Shown here in pieces: positions 36,299 to 45,053 of a stretch of 64,000 bases of DNA. Within the stretch, counting starts at the first letter, position 1, and the number at the start of each line of letters is the position of its first letter. The notes beneath the pieces are model-generated. The model was not told the origin of the DNA. It searched no databases and saw only the letters and a program-made list of their open reading frames with translations. Both the position numbers and the translations under genes were made by a program. This DNA comes from Aliikangiella sp965214955 (lineage in GTDB: Bacteria; Pseudomonadota; Gammaproteobacteria; Enterobacterales; Kangiellaceae). The stretch is taken from assembly GCA_965214955.1 (NCBI GenBank), contig CBDCCU010000013.1, forward strand, positions 344,441 to 408,440, in the 5' to 3' direction.

Positions 36299-39127
36299 TT
36301 ATAAATATTTTTTTGATTCTTTTTCTACATCACATATTGCTTGAATAAACTGGTTATGAATATCATTTAAGTCATTATCAATGCCATAGGTTTTAAGGTG
36401 TGTTTCGTAATTAAAGGCAAGTTGTTTTAATTGGGGAACACCACAATAAGCGGTAGCACCATGAAGCTTGTGTACTTCTTGTTGCAAAATATCAAATTCG
36501 CGATTATTAAAACTATCAGTAATAATTTTTTTAGCATCATCAAAACTTTTCACTAGCATTGTTAGCATTTCTTTGGCTAGCAAAGGTTTTTGATTAACTG
36601 CCTTTAAACTTAATTGCCAGCTGATAATATCATTATCATTGTCATTGTCATTGTCATTGTCATTGTCATTGCCATGAATATTTTGAGGTTTAGGAGAAGG
36701 CTTATTGGGTTGCTCAATAGTAGATAGTTTTTTTCTAGTCCATTGCTGAACCGTTATTTCTAGTTGTTCTTGGCTTATTGGTTTAGTTAAATAGTCATCC
36801 ATTCCTTCGGCTAATAGTTTTTCTCTTTCTCCTTTCATTGCATGTGCGGTTAAAGCAATAATTGGTGTTCTAATGCCTTTGGTTTGTAGGTTTCTTATTC
36901 TTCGGGTTGCTTCTAAGCCGTCCATTTCGGGCATTTGCATATCCATAAAAATCAAATCAAAATTCTGTTGTTTACATGCCTCAACGGCTTCTTTACCGTT
37001 ACTTGCTAATTGCCTTTTAATATCGTACTCAGATAATAACTCGTCAATTAATTTTAAGTTAGCATCATTATCATCAACACATAATATTTTGGTCGGTTGT
37101 TGGGCTTGTTTGCTGTCAGATAAGTTATCTTGCTCACTGGTTATTGGCTCTTGCTTGCCAATATCAAACCACTCAATCATGCGAGCATATAGCTTGCGTT
37201 TAATAACGGGCTTAGATAAGCAGTATTGAAAGCCAATTTTTTGATAGGGTTTAAAAGAGGATTCATCACTACTATTAAGCAAAATAACCATAGGACAATC
37301 TAATTTATTTGCTATAGAAGATAGTTGAGCTAATTCTGATTGGTGCTGATCACTAGAGTAGCCAGACAGCATAATTAAATGCACATCTTTATTTTGTTGT
37401 CTGTTAATATTTGCTAGTTCGATTAAAGAGCCAATATCTTTAGTGGTATTAACATTAATGTCCCATCGCTGTAGTATGTTAGTCATTGCCGATTGTGATA
37501 ATTCGTTTTTATCATGTAGTAAAACATGGCGATTGGGAAACCCAAATTCAACGGGTTTATTTTCGTCAAGATCTTTTTCTAGCTCTATGGTAAACCAAAA
37601 TGTTGAACCTTTGTGTTCTTCGCTTTTCATGCCTATTTTTCCGTTCATAGATTCGACAAGTTTTTTACTAATAACTAAGCCTAACCCTGTGCCGCCAAAC
37701 TTTCTTGTAGTTGAAGTATCAGCTTGAGTAAAGGCCTTAAACAATACATTTTGCTGCTCTTTATTCATCCCAATGCCAGAATCAATAACATTAATTTTAA
37801 GTTTAACCGATTGCGGTGTTTCATCTTCGAGCATAACTCTAATTTGAATAGAGCCATGTTTTGTAAATTTAATTGCGTTGTTGGTTAGGTTAGTTAAAAT
37901 TTGTGAAATGCGTACCGTGTCACCTAATAAATATTCGGGTACATCTTGATAGACCATACCAAGTAATTCAATGTTTTTTGCTTGTGCTTGAGGCCCTAAA
38001 ATATTCAGAACCTCATCGACACAGTCGTGCACATTAAAGGTTCTATTTTCTAATTCCATTTTGCCAGCTTCAACTTTAGAAAAATCAAGTATGTCATCAA
38101 TAATGGACAACAAGTTGGTTGCCGATTTTTTAATGGTGTTTAAATGTTCACTTTGTTTTGCCGACAGCTCTGTTCTTAATAGCAAATTAGTAAACCCAAT
38201 AACGCCGTTCATAGGTGTTCTAATTTCATGGCTCATATTGGCTAGAAATTCAGATTTAACACGGCTGGCTTCAATGGCTTGTTTTCTGGCAATATCTAAC
38301 TCAACATTTTGTAGTTCTAATGCTTCATTCGACTCTTGGTGATCTCGCGTTGCTTGATCTATAGATAATTGCATTTCTTCAGAGGATTTATAAATTGATT
38401 GGCTCATATCGTTAAAGCCATCAACCAAAGTTTTAAGCTCACCACGAGTATTTGATTTTACTGAAACCTTCAGCTGACCATCTTTTATACGCTTTAATGC
38501 CGCAGCTAGTTGAATGATAGGCTGTGTAATTGATTTAGCCATTGTTAGTGCAAGTAAACCGCCAATGAGCAGTCCAAATGCTACAATAATTAAAAGCGTA
38601 CCAATGGTTTGATATTGATGTAATTTTGCATTGGTTACTGTCATATAAAGCGCAACATAACCAAGCTTGGGTGTTAGGTTTTGTGCAAAGCCATATTTGA
38701 GCTGATCAGAAGGTTTTGCAGAAGTATAAATAGGGGCACGAATTAATAGTCCGTTCTCAACATTTATAATGCTAGATTGTTGTGGGATTTGGTTGCCCGA
38801 TACGGTTAATTGATTGATTAAATCAATTGTGCCTGAGCGCGCAATTAGCCGATTACTTTGATCAAAAATGGCAATAGCTAATATGTCTTTTTCACCATTT
38901 CGAGCATTATTTACCAGTTTGTTTAAAGCGTTAGTGTTGGCAGAAATAACGGCATACTCAGATGACTGGGCTAAATAGCTGGCAATAACTAATGCTTTTT
39001 CTTTAACGGCAACATCCATATCGTGCATTCTAGAGGTTAAAAAATAACCCCCCATAACCAAAGCAACCAAAGCTGTTGGAATTAAAGCCAAAATAATGAT
39101 ACGAGTTTTTATTCCCCAATCATTCAT
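36299..39127 (-). CDS. barA: BarA-type hybrid sensor histidine kinase
   Basis: This 942-residue tripartite kinase has TM1 (about residues 10-27), a periplasmic loop, TM2 (about 178-197), and HAMP. HisKA follows with phospho-His near 300 (NMSHEIRTPMNG), then HATPase (GIGMNKEQQ, GTGLGLVISKKLVESM). A first receiver-like domain (about 525-650) lacks the phospho-Asp (VHLIMLSGYSS), so it is a pseudo-receiver. A true receiver (ILCVDDNDANL, FMDMQMPEMDG with Asp near 727) and a C-terminal HPt (His near 887 in VHKLHGATAYCG) complete the phosphorelay. BarA partners UvrY to drive Csr small RNAs. Its start overlaps the upstream binding-protein gene by 8 nt. Confidence 0.92.
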   Translation of the reverse strand: MNDWGIKTRIIILALIPTALVALVMGGYFLTSRMHDMDVAVKEKALVIASYLAQSSEYAVISANTNALNKLVNNARNGEKDILAIAIFDQSNRLIARSGTIDLINQLTVSGNQIPQQSSIINVENGLLIRAPIYTSAKPSDQLKYGFAQNLTPKLGYVALYMTVTNAKLHQYQTIGTLLIIVAFGLLIGGLLALTMAKSITQPIIQLAAALKRIKDGQLKVSVKSNTRGELKTLVDGFNDMSQSIYKSSEEMQLSIDQATRDHQESNEALELQNVELDIARKQAIEASRVKSEFLANMSHEIRTPMNGVIGFTNLLLRTELSAKQSEHLNTIKKSATNLLSIIDDILDFSKVEAGKMELENRTFNVHDCVDEVLNILGPQAQAKNIELLGMVYQDVPEYLLGDTVRISQILTNLTNNAIKFTKHGSIQIRVMLEDETPQSVKLKINVIDSGIGMNKEQQNVLFKAFTQADTSTTRKFGGTGLGLVISKKLVESMNGKIGMKSEEHKGSTFWFTIELEKDLDENKPVEFGFPNRHVLLHDKNELSQSAMTNILQRWDINVNTTKDIGSLIELANINRQQNKDVHLIMLSGYSSDQHQSELAQLSSIANKLDCPMVILLNSSDESSFKPYQKIGFQYCLSKPVIKRKLYARMIEWFDIGKQEPITSEQDNLSDSKQAQQPTKILCVDDNDANLKLIDELLSEYDIKRQLASNGKEAVEACKQQNFDLIFMDMQMPEMDGLEATRRIRNLQTKGIRTPIIALTAHAMKGEREKLLAEGMDDYLTKPISQEQLEITVQQWTRKKLSTIEQPNKPSPKPQNIHGNDNDNDNDNDNDNDIISWQLSLKAVNQKPLLAKEMLTMLVKSFDDAKKIITDSFNNREFDILQQEVHKLHGATAYCGVPQLKQLAFNYETHLKTYGIDNDLNDIHNQFIQAICDVEKESKKYL
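36631..36672. repeat. In-frame hexanucleotide repeat encoding (Asn-Asp)n in barA
   Basis: Seven CATTGT-like hexamers (CATTAT, five CATTGT, CATTGC) on the plus strand encode alternating Asn and Asp between the receiver and HPt domains (about residues 819-833). Gain or loss of units would keep the frame and change linker length. Confidence 0.92.
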
Positions 39128-40124
39128 CGTTATTTGAATTCCTTGTTTGTTCCATCATTAATATTGAATGATAGATGTTTTCTGCATTGATTTCAGGCAT
39201 AGAGAATACTTTAGCAACCTGCGGGTTGATGCCAACTTTAAACGTGTTTGCAAACCTAGGTTTAGGTCTCAATTTTGATAAACATATTGAGTTTAAAGAT
39301 GCCAATGTTTCTGCGACTAAAAGGTTTGGCTCATTATAAACACTTGCGATAGCCCCCAGTTTTAAATGTTGTAAGGTATTACCAATAATAGGAATGTTAA
39401 GCTGGGTTGCGGTAACGAGCAAACTGGCTAATTTATTTGAGCTAAACAGTTGTTGATTGTTAGTTAATAAAAGCGCTTGTGCTTCTTTTGTGTAGAGTTT
39501 TAAGTAGTGATCGGACGAATCGTTTGCTGGAAGAATCTTGAAAAACAGGTTGATATTGCTTGGTTTAGTCATAGCAAGCTGTTCATCAATAAAAAATTTA
39601 TCACTCTGATTAAAAAATTTAATTACTGATTGAGTATTAGGCAGTAGCAGCTTTGTTAATTGAGCTTGTCGAAATTGAGTTTGCTCACCAAATATACCAC
39701 TGATATAAACCGATAGTGGTTTATAAATATTATGATATTTAACTAATGTTGATTGAGGAATATTAACCGCAAAAAGTGGTACTTTTGCGTGTGAGGTAAC
39801 GATTTTTTCGGTAATAGAGCTTCCAATTAATAATGCACAACTTGAGTTTTGATTAATGCGCTGATTGATCTCTAGCTGAGAAAATTGTCGCCCATTAATA
39901 TAAATAGGCTTTAGTCCTTGAGTATGTTTAAAAAAATTGGCCTCAAGGCTCTTTAAAATTGCTTGGTTAGTTGGGGTTAAATCATCAAACACAATGCTAA
40001 CAAATTGATCAGCTTGTTGATTGTTTAGCAAGTTTTTATTAGTGCTAGCGAGCAACTCCACACTTATAGAAAGCGTGATAATACCTAACAAAAGTATTAT
40101 TGTGCTTAATTTAGGCATTAACAA
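39120..40124 (-). CDS. Periplasmic ABC substrate-binding-like protein coupled to barA
   Basis: This 334-residue protein has a signal sequence (IILLLGIITLSISVELLAS). Its fold-like pattern resembles the ABC transporter substrate-binding family PF04392: FVSIVFDDLTPTNQAILKSL, LLIGSSITEKI, SGIFGEQTQFRQAQLTKLLLP, IPIIGNTLQHLKLGAIASVY. It carries no transporter genes beside it. Its 3' end overlaps the barA start by 8 nt, so the two are translationally coupled. It could present a ligand to the BarA periplasmic loop; this is inference. Residues 21-45 may be partly mature; the exact cleavage site is unclear. Confidence 0.75.
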   Translation of the reverse strand: MLMPKLSTIILLLGIITLSISVELLASTNKNLLNNQQADQFVSIVFDDLTPTNQAILKSLEANFFKHTQGLKPIYINGRQFSQLEINQRINQNSSCALLIGSSITEKIVTSHAKVPLFAVNIPQSTLVKYHNIYKPLSVYISGIFGEQTQFRQAQLTKLLLPNTQSVIKFFNQSDKFFIDEQLAMTKPSNINLFFKILPANDSSDHYLKLYTKEAQALLLTNNQQLFSSNKLASLLVTATQLNIPIIGNTLQHLKLGAIASVYNEPNLLVAETLASLNSICLSKLRPKPRFANTFKVGINPQVAKVFSMPEINAENIYHSILMMEQTRNSNNDE

Positions 40125-40196
40125 ATAAACCGCTTTGTTGGCATAAAAAGAGTGTCCTTATCGTCTTTATTATTTCCATTTTGCTGAATTATACAG

Positions 40197-40218
40197 CTTG
40201 AAGTAGAACGGGTATATA
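40197..40218. repeat. Second copy of the MITE-like element terminus
   Basis: These 22 bp are the exact reverse complement of 21623-21644, the left end of the composite element. Nothing else of the element is recognisable around it. It lies in the promoter gap between the binding-protein gene and rlmD. Confidence 0.85.
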
Positions 40219-40361
40219 AAATTATTTTTACTGATTAATGAAACAAACTATCAAGATTTTATCGCTTATAGGTTTTTTCTTCCACAAATTAACCGAATTA
40301 GCAGTATAATGCAGCGCAAATTGAAATAAGATTGAGTTAATACTGTCATTAAGAGTGAGTT

Positions 40362-41699
40362 ATGCCTCGTAAAAACCGAAGAAAAAAACTACCAACAGAG
40401 CCAATTAGAGTTGAAATTGAAAGTCTATCACATGAAGGCCGAGGAGTTGCCCGAGTTGATGGTAAAACGGTGTTCGTTGGTGGGGCTTTGCCAGGTGAAA
40501 TAGTGGATATGCAATATGTATTTCAGCGAGGAAAATTCGACGAGGCGAAAACCATTAAGGTGATTGAGCCTAACCAAGATCGTGTTGAGCCGCCTTGCGA
40601 GCATTTTTCGGTGTGTGGTGGTTGTAGTATGCAGCATTTGTCTTCAAGTGCGCAAATTGCTCATAAATCCAATTTATTAAAAGAGCAGCTTAGCCATTTT
40701 GCTAAAACCCAGCCTCAAGAGTGGTTAGCGCCAATGCAGGCTGATTTACTCGGATACCGAAGAAAGGCTAGGCTTGGAGTGCGCTATGTTCATAAAAAAG
40801 AGCGCACGCTCATTGGTTTTAGAGAAAAGTATTCTAACTTCTTAGCGGATATCACCCATTGCCCAATATTAATTGAACGAGTATCGAATTTATTAATGCC
40901 AATGAGTGAATTAATCGACTCACTACAAATTAGGCAGTTTATTCCACAAATAGAAGTCGCCAATGGCGATGATAAAACTGCTTTAATTGTACGTCACCTT
41001 AAACCGATGCCCGAAGATGATGGGCTTAAATGGTTAGATTTTGCCAAAAAGCACGATTTAGTGGTTTACTTTCAGCCCAAAGGACCAAACACCATTCACC
41101 GAATTTGGCCGCTAGATGATAGTGAAGCCCAGCTGAGTTATCGACTGCCTGAATTTGAGGTTGAACTATTACAAGCACCGCTTGATTTTGCCCAAGTTAA
41201 CGCCAGCATTAATCAAAAAATGGTGCCTTTTGCTTTAGATTTGTTAGACGTTCAGCCTGAGGATGAAGTGTTAGATTTATTTTGTGGGTTAGGAAACTTT
41301 ACTATTCCATTGGCTAAAAAAGCAAAATTTGTCGTTGGTGTTGAAGGTGTCGATGAAATGGTTGAGCGCGGAAAGCTTAATGCTAAACATAACCAGTTAG
41401 ATAATGTTGAGTTTTACCAAGCCGACTTAACTGCTGATCTGTCTGATAAACCTTGGGTTAATCGTAATTACAACAAAGTATTAATCGATCCTGCGCGTAG
41501 CGGTGCACTAGAAGTCATTAGCAATATTGTAAAGTTTGCCCCAGAGAAAATTGTTTATGTGTCGTGTAACCCTGCCACTTTGGCTAGAGATACTGGCGAG
41601 TTAGTTAATAATGGCTATAAACTAGTAAAAGCAGGGGTAATGGATATGTTTCCACAAACCACCCATGTTGAATCAATTGCGTTGTTTGAGAAACAATAA
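40362..41699 (+). CDS. rlmD: 23S rRNA (uracil-1939-C5)-methyltransferase RlmD
   Basis: This 445-residue enzyme methylates U1939 of 23S rRNA. It has an N-terminal TRAM domain (IRVEIESLSHEGRGVARVDGKTVFV), four cysteines for a 4Fe-4S cluster (PCEHFSVCGGCSMQH plus THCP), and the methyltransferase core LDLFCGLGNFTIPLA. It has the catalytic CNPATLARD with nucleophilic Cys, and DPARSG. Length is close to E. coli RlmD (433). It opens the rightward block leading to relA, 8 bp before it by the nominal frame. Confidence 0.96.
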   Translation: MPRKNRRKKLPTEPIRVEIESLSHEGRGVARVDGKTVFVGGALPGEIVDMQYVFQRGKFDEAKTIKVIEPNQDRVEPPCEHFSVCGGCSMQHLSSSAQIAHKSNLLKEQLSHFAKTQPQEWLAPMQADLLGYRRKARLGVRYVHKKERTLIGFREKYSNFLADITHCPILIERVSNLLMPMSELIDSLQIRQFIPQIEVANGDDKTALIVRHLKPMPEDDGLKWLDFAKKHDLVVYFQPKGPNTIHRIWPLDDSEAQLSYRLPEFEVELLQAPLDFAQVNASINQKMVPFALDLLDVQPEDEVLDLFCGLGNFTIPLAKKAKFVVGVEGVDEMVERGKLNAKHNQLDNVEFYQADLTADLSDKPWVNRNYNKVLIDPARSGALEVISNIVKFAPEKIVYVSCNPATLARDTGELVNNGYKLVKAGVMDMFPQTTHVESIALFEKQ

Positions 41700-41737
41700 C
41701 GCATTTTTTGAGGTTAAAAACGGTAAGGAAAGGGCTT

Positions 41738-43987
41738 ATGGTAAAAGTATATGATATCACCACACCCAAAAGTGTTGATGATGAAAACTTTGCTCATTGG
41801 TGTCAGTCAATTCAGCCTAAAGAAGAAAAAAACAGTCACAAACTCTGGGAAAATCTGTCGTCTATTTTAGTTAAGTTAGTGAGCAAAACCGAACAAACCG
41901 CTAACACAGCAGAAGAAACTTTTAAATTAGATGACTTGTTTGCCCAAGGCTTTGAAATGGCGAATATTCTTTCATCATTAGGGGCTAACAGTAAAACCCT
42001 AATCGCCGCAATATTATACCCTTTTGTAGATACCAAGCTTATTGGCTTGCAAGAAATTGAATCTCAGTGTGATCGTGTTGTAAGTGCACGTGTTAGAGGT
42101 GTTCGCTCTATGAGTGCAATTAGAGCTTTACAGGCTGACTTTTCGCATTCTAATACCGCAGAGCAAGATGCGACTCAAATTGATAACTTAAGAAAAATGC
42201 TCCTAACCATGGTTGACGATGTTAGGGTGGTGCTTATTAAACTAGCAGAGCGTTTATATCTATTACGCAAAGCGGTAAAGGCGATTGATTTAGAGCGAAT
42301 GGAAATTGCTCAAGAAGTGAGTGATGTTTATGCACCTTTAGCTAATCGACTAGGTGTTGGTCAACTCAAGTGGGAAATGGAAGATCTGGCTTTTCGTATA
42401 TTGCACGAAGATCAATATATGAAAATTGCCAAAAGCCTTGATGAAAAACGCGGTGATAGAGAAGTTTATGTTAAATCAGTATTATCTGAAATAGGAAGTC
42501 AGCTAGAGCCTTTTGGTATTAAAGGAGACTTGCAAGGCCGTGCTAAGCACATTTTTAGTATCTGGCGAAAAATGCAAAAAAAGCAGGTAGGCTTTGAAGA
42601 AATTTATGATGTAAGAGCCGTTAGGGTTTTAGTGCCCGAGGTGAGAGACTGTTACTCAGTTTTAGGGGTAGTGCATGGCTTATGGAAGCATATTCCTAAA
42701 GAGTTTGATGATTATATCGCTACACCAAAAGAAAATGGCTATCGCTCTTTGCATACCGCCGTGGTTGGCCCCGAAGGAAAAACCATAGAAATTCAAATTC
42801 GCACCTTTGAAATGCACCAAGAATCTGAGCTTGGTGTGGCTGCTCACTGGAAATATAAAGAAGGCAAGGGCGCTCCTGCCGATGGTTATGAAGCCAAAAT
42901 CGCTTGGTTAAGGCAATTACTCGACTGGCAAGATGAGTTAAGTGATAGCGCAGATATTGTTGGTGATTTTAAAAACCAAGTTTTAGAAGACAGGGTTTAT
43001 GTGTTTACGCCGCAAGGGCGACTCATTGATTTGCCTCAAGGTTCAACCCCCGTTGATTTTGCTTATCGTGTGCACACCGAAGTGGGGCATCGCTGTAAAG
43101 GAGCTAAAGTTAACGGCAAAATTGTTCCGTTAACTCAAGGCTTATCTACGGGTCAAAAAGTAGAAATATTAACTGATAAAAATGGCGAGCCAAGCCGAGA
43201 TTGGCTAGTTGAAGAGCGCGGTTATATACAGTCGTCACGGGCAAGGGCAAAGATTTTACAGTGGTTTAAACATCAAAACAAAGATAAAAACGCCAGTGTA
43301 GGTAAAACACTTTTAGAAAAAGAGCTAGTTAAAAATAACCTGCAAGGAATTGATTATTTAAAAATAGCACAGCACTTTAACTTTAAAACCGAAGTAGAGT
43401 TATTTGCTAGTATTGGTAGTGGTGATAAAGGCACTCACCAAGTGATTAATCATATTCGCTCTACCCACGAAAAAGCAAAAAATGAAGCTCAGCCTAAAGT
43501 GATTAAGCGAAAATCGGCGCAAAAATCATCTGATGCTAGTGGTGATATTTTAGTTCAAGGTGTTGGTAATTTGCTAACCCAAATGGCGGGTTGTTGCACC
43601 CCAGTTCCAGGTGATGAAATAGCAGGTTATATTACTCAAGGACGTGGCATAATGATCCACAGAGCAGACTGCCGCTATTTACTTGCCTCGCAAAAAAGAT
43701 CGCCGCAAAAAGTATTAGCTGTTGATTGGAACCATGAAGTCGCCGATCATTATTTAATTGATTTAAAAGTTAAGGCCTATGATCGTAAAGGTTTATTAGG
43801 TGATATTACTTCGTTATTTTCTGATGAAAAAATTAATGTAACCGCACTAAATGCACAAAAGCTCAAAAAACAACTTATGGTAGCGGTTAATATCCAAATT
43901 GAAGTTGATTCAATTAATATCGTTTCGAGAATATTAACCAAACTAGAACATTTAGATTCTGTTGTGAGCGCACAAAGAAATGCTTAA
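41738..43987 (+). CDS. relA: (p)ppGpp synthetase RelA
   Basis: This ribosome-associated alarmone synthetase of 749 residues starts at the ATG at 41738, which has AAGGAAAGG 3 nt upstream; a TTG at 41708 is also in frame but lacks an RBS and family support. The N-terminal hydrolase domain has lost the HD pair (AAILYPFVDTKL), as in E. coli RelA, so it is synthesis-only. The synthetase domain has YDVRAVRVLVPEVRDCYSVLG and EFDDYIATPKENGYRSLHT. TGS (VYVFTPQGRLIDLPQGSTPVDFAY), a zinc/CC region (MAGCCTPVPGD) and a C-terminal ACT follow. It overlaps mazG by 8 nt. Confidence 0.97.
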   Translation: MVKVYDITTPKSVDDENFAHWCQSIQPKEEKNSHKLWENLSSILVKLVSKTEQTANTAEETFKLDDLFAQGFEMANILSSLGANSKTLIAAILYPFVDTKLIGLQEIESQCDRVVSARVRGVRSMSAIRALQADFSHSNTAEQDATQIDNLRKMLLTMVDDVRVVLIKLAERLYLLRKAVKAIDLERMEIAQEVSDVYAPLANRLGVGQLKWEMEDLAFRILHEDQYMKIAKSLDEKRGDREVYVKSVLSEIGSQLEPFGIKGDLQGRAKHIFSIWRKMQKKQVGFEEIYDVRAVRVLVPEVRDCYSVLGVVHGLWKHIPKEFDDYIATPKENGYRSLHTAVVGPEGKTIEIQIRTFEMHQESELGVAAHWKYKEGKGAPADGYEAKIAWLRQLLDWQDELSDSADIVGDFKNQVLEDRVYVFTPQGRLIDLPQGSTPVDFAYRVHTEVGHRCKGAKVNGKIVPLTQGLSTGQKVEILTDKNGEPSRDWLVEERGYIQSSRARAKILQWFKHQNKDKNASVGKTLLEKELVKNNLQGIDYLKIAQHFNFKTEVELFASIGSGDKGTHQVINHIRSTHEKAKNEAQPKVIKRKSAQKSSDASGDILVQGVGNLLTQMAGCCTPVPGDEIAGYITQGRGIMIHRADCRYLLASQKRSPQKVLAVDWNHEVADHYLIDLKVKAYDRKGLLGDITSLFSDEKINVTALNAQKLKKQLMVAVNIQIEVDSINIVSRILTKLEHLDSVVSAQRNA

Positions 43988-44765
43988 TCAACCTTCATCA
44001 ATACAAAAACTTTGCTGGATTATGTCTAAGTTGCGCGATCCAAAAACTGGTTGCCCTTGGGATATTAAACAAGATTACGAATCGATTGTGCCTTTTACCA
44101 TTGAAGAGGTGTATGAGGTAGTCGAAAGCATTGAAAATAAAGATTACAATGGCCTAAAAGGCGAACTTGGTGATTTGTTATTTCAGGTGGTTTTCTATGC
44201 GCAAATTGCCAGTGAGGAAAACCGCTTTGATTTTAATGATGTTATTGACGAAATATCCAACAAGCTAATTCGCCGTCATCCTCATGTATTTGATGATAAA
44301 GTCTATGTTGATGAAGAGGCCATAAATGTGGCTTGGGAAAAACAAAAGCACAAAGAAAGATTAAGTAAAGACAATAGTAAAAACAGCGTATTAGATGATA
44401 TACCTAAAGTATTGCCTGAGCTTAAAAAAGCCCAAAAAATTCAAAAAAGAGCCGCCAAAGTTGGATTCGACTGGAATAATGTTGAGCAAGTTTGGGACAA
44501 AATTGCCGAAGAGTCAGAAGAAGTTAAAGAAGCAGCATTAAATAATGATTTGGCTCATATCGAAGAAGAAATTGGCGATCTGTTATTTGCGGTAGTGAAT
44601 TTAAGTCGCCACTATAAAGTGGATGCTGATGCTGCCTTGCGCAAAGCAAACAAAAAATTTGAATCCCGATTTAGACAAGTTGAATCGCTAGCCGATCATA
44701 AGGTTTCGTCTTATTCTTTATCAGAGCTCGAAGAATTTTGGCAGCAAGCTAAAAAGCGTGATTAA
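43980..44765 (+). CDS. mazG: Nucleoside triphosphate pyrophosphohydrolase MazG
   Basis: This 261-residue protein hydrolyses NTPs to NMP and PPi and in E. coli lowers ppGpp-related stress. It has a double MazG domain: LRDPKTGCPWDIKQDYESIVPFTIEEVYEVVESI with the metal-binding ELGDLLFQVVFYAQIA, then VGFDWNNVEQVWDKIAEESEEVKEA with EEEIGDLLFAVVNLSRH. It overlaps relA by 8 nt. Linkage to relA is conserved. A 288 bp gap follows before pyrG. Confidence 0.96.
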   Translation: MLNQPSSIQKLCWIMSKLRDPKTGCPWDIKQDYESIVPFTIEEVYEVVESIENKDYNGLKGELGDLLFQVVFYAQIASEENRFDFNDVIDEISNKLIRRHPHVFDDKVYVDEEAINVAWEKQKHKERLSKDNSKNSVLDDIPKVLPELKKAQKIQKRAAKVGFDWNNVEQVWDKIAEESEEVKEAALNNDLAHIEEEIGDLLFAVVNLSRHYKVDADAALRKANKKFESRFRQVESLADHKVSSYSLSELEEFWQQAKKRD

Positions 44766-44796
44766 ACTGAAATTATTTAATGGTTTTTCGATGATC

Positions 44797-44894
44797 TGCT
44801 CAATAAATTTTGTTACAATTCCGTCCCGTCTTGATTACTGCACGATTTAGTCTCAATTGCTGTTATTTTGCTCAATAAGTCATTTGCTCAATAA
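44797..44894. repeat. Three TGCTCAATAA direct repeats upstream of pyrG
   Basis: The 10-mer occurs at 44797-44806, 44869-44878 and 44885-44894; the last two are 16 bp apart and share flanking TTT. They sit 160-257 bp before pyrG. They may be binding sites or debris of duplication. The rest of the gap is AT-rich, with an imperfect A/T-rich inverted repeat nearer the gene. Confidence 0.6.
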
Positions 44895-45053
44895 ATACTG
44901 CATTCGCGAGATTAACTCAAACAAAAAACACTCAAAAATCCACCAACAAACAGGCTAAACTGTTAAATGGTGAGGTTTTGTTGTTTTTGTTTAATAAAGT
45001 TTTGCTGGCAGTAATTGTAATAAAAGCGTATTTAAAAACGGTAAATAGCATTC

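Noticed and set aside
36873..38342. Plus-strand open frames inside barA
   Set aside because: They are antisense to strongly conserved kinase domains and show no recognisable protein features.
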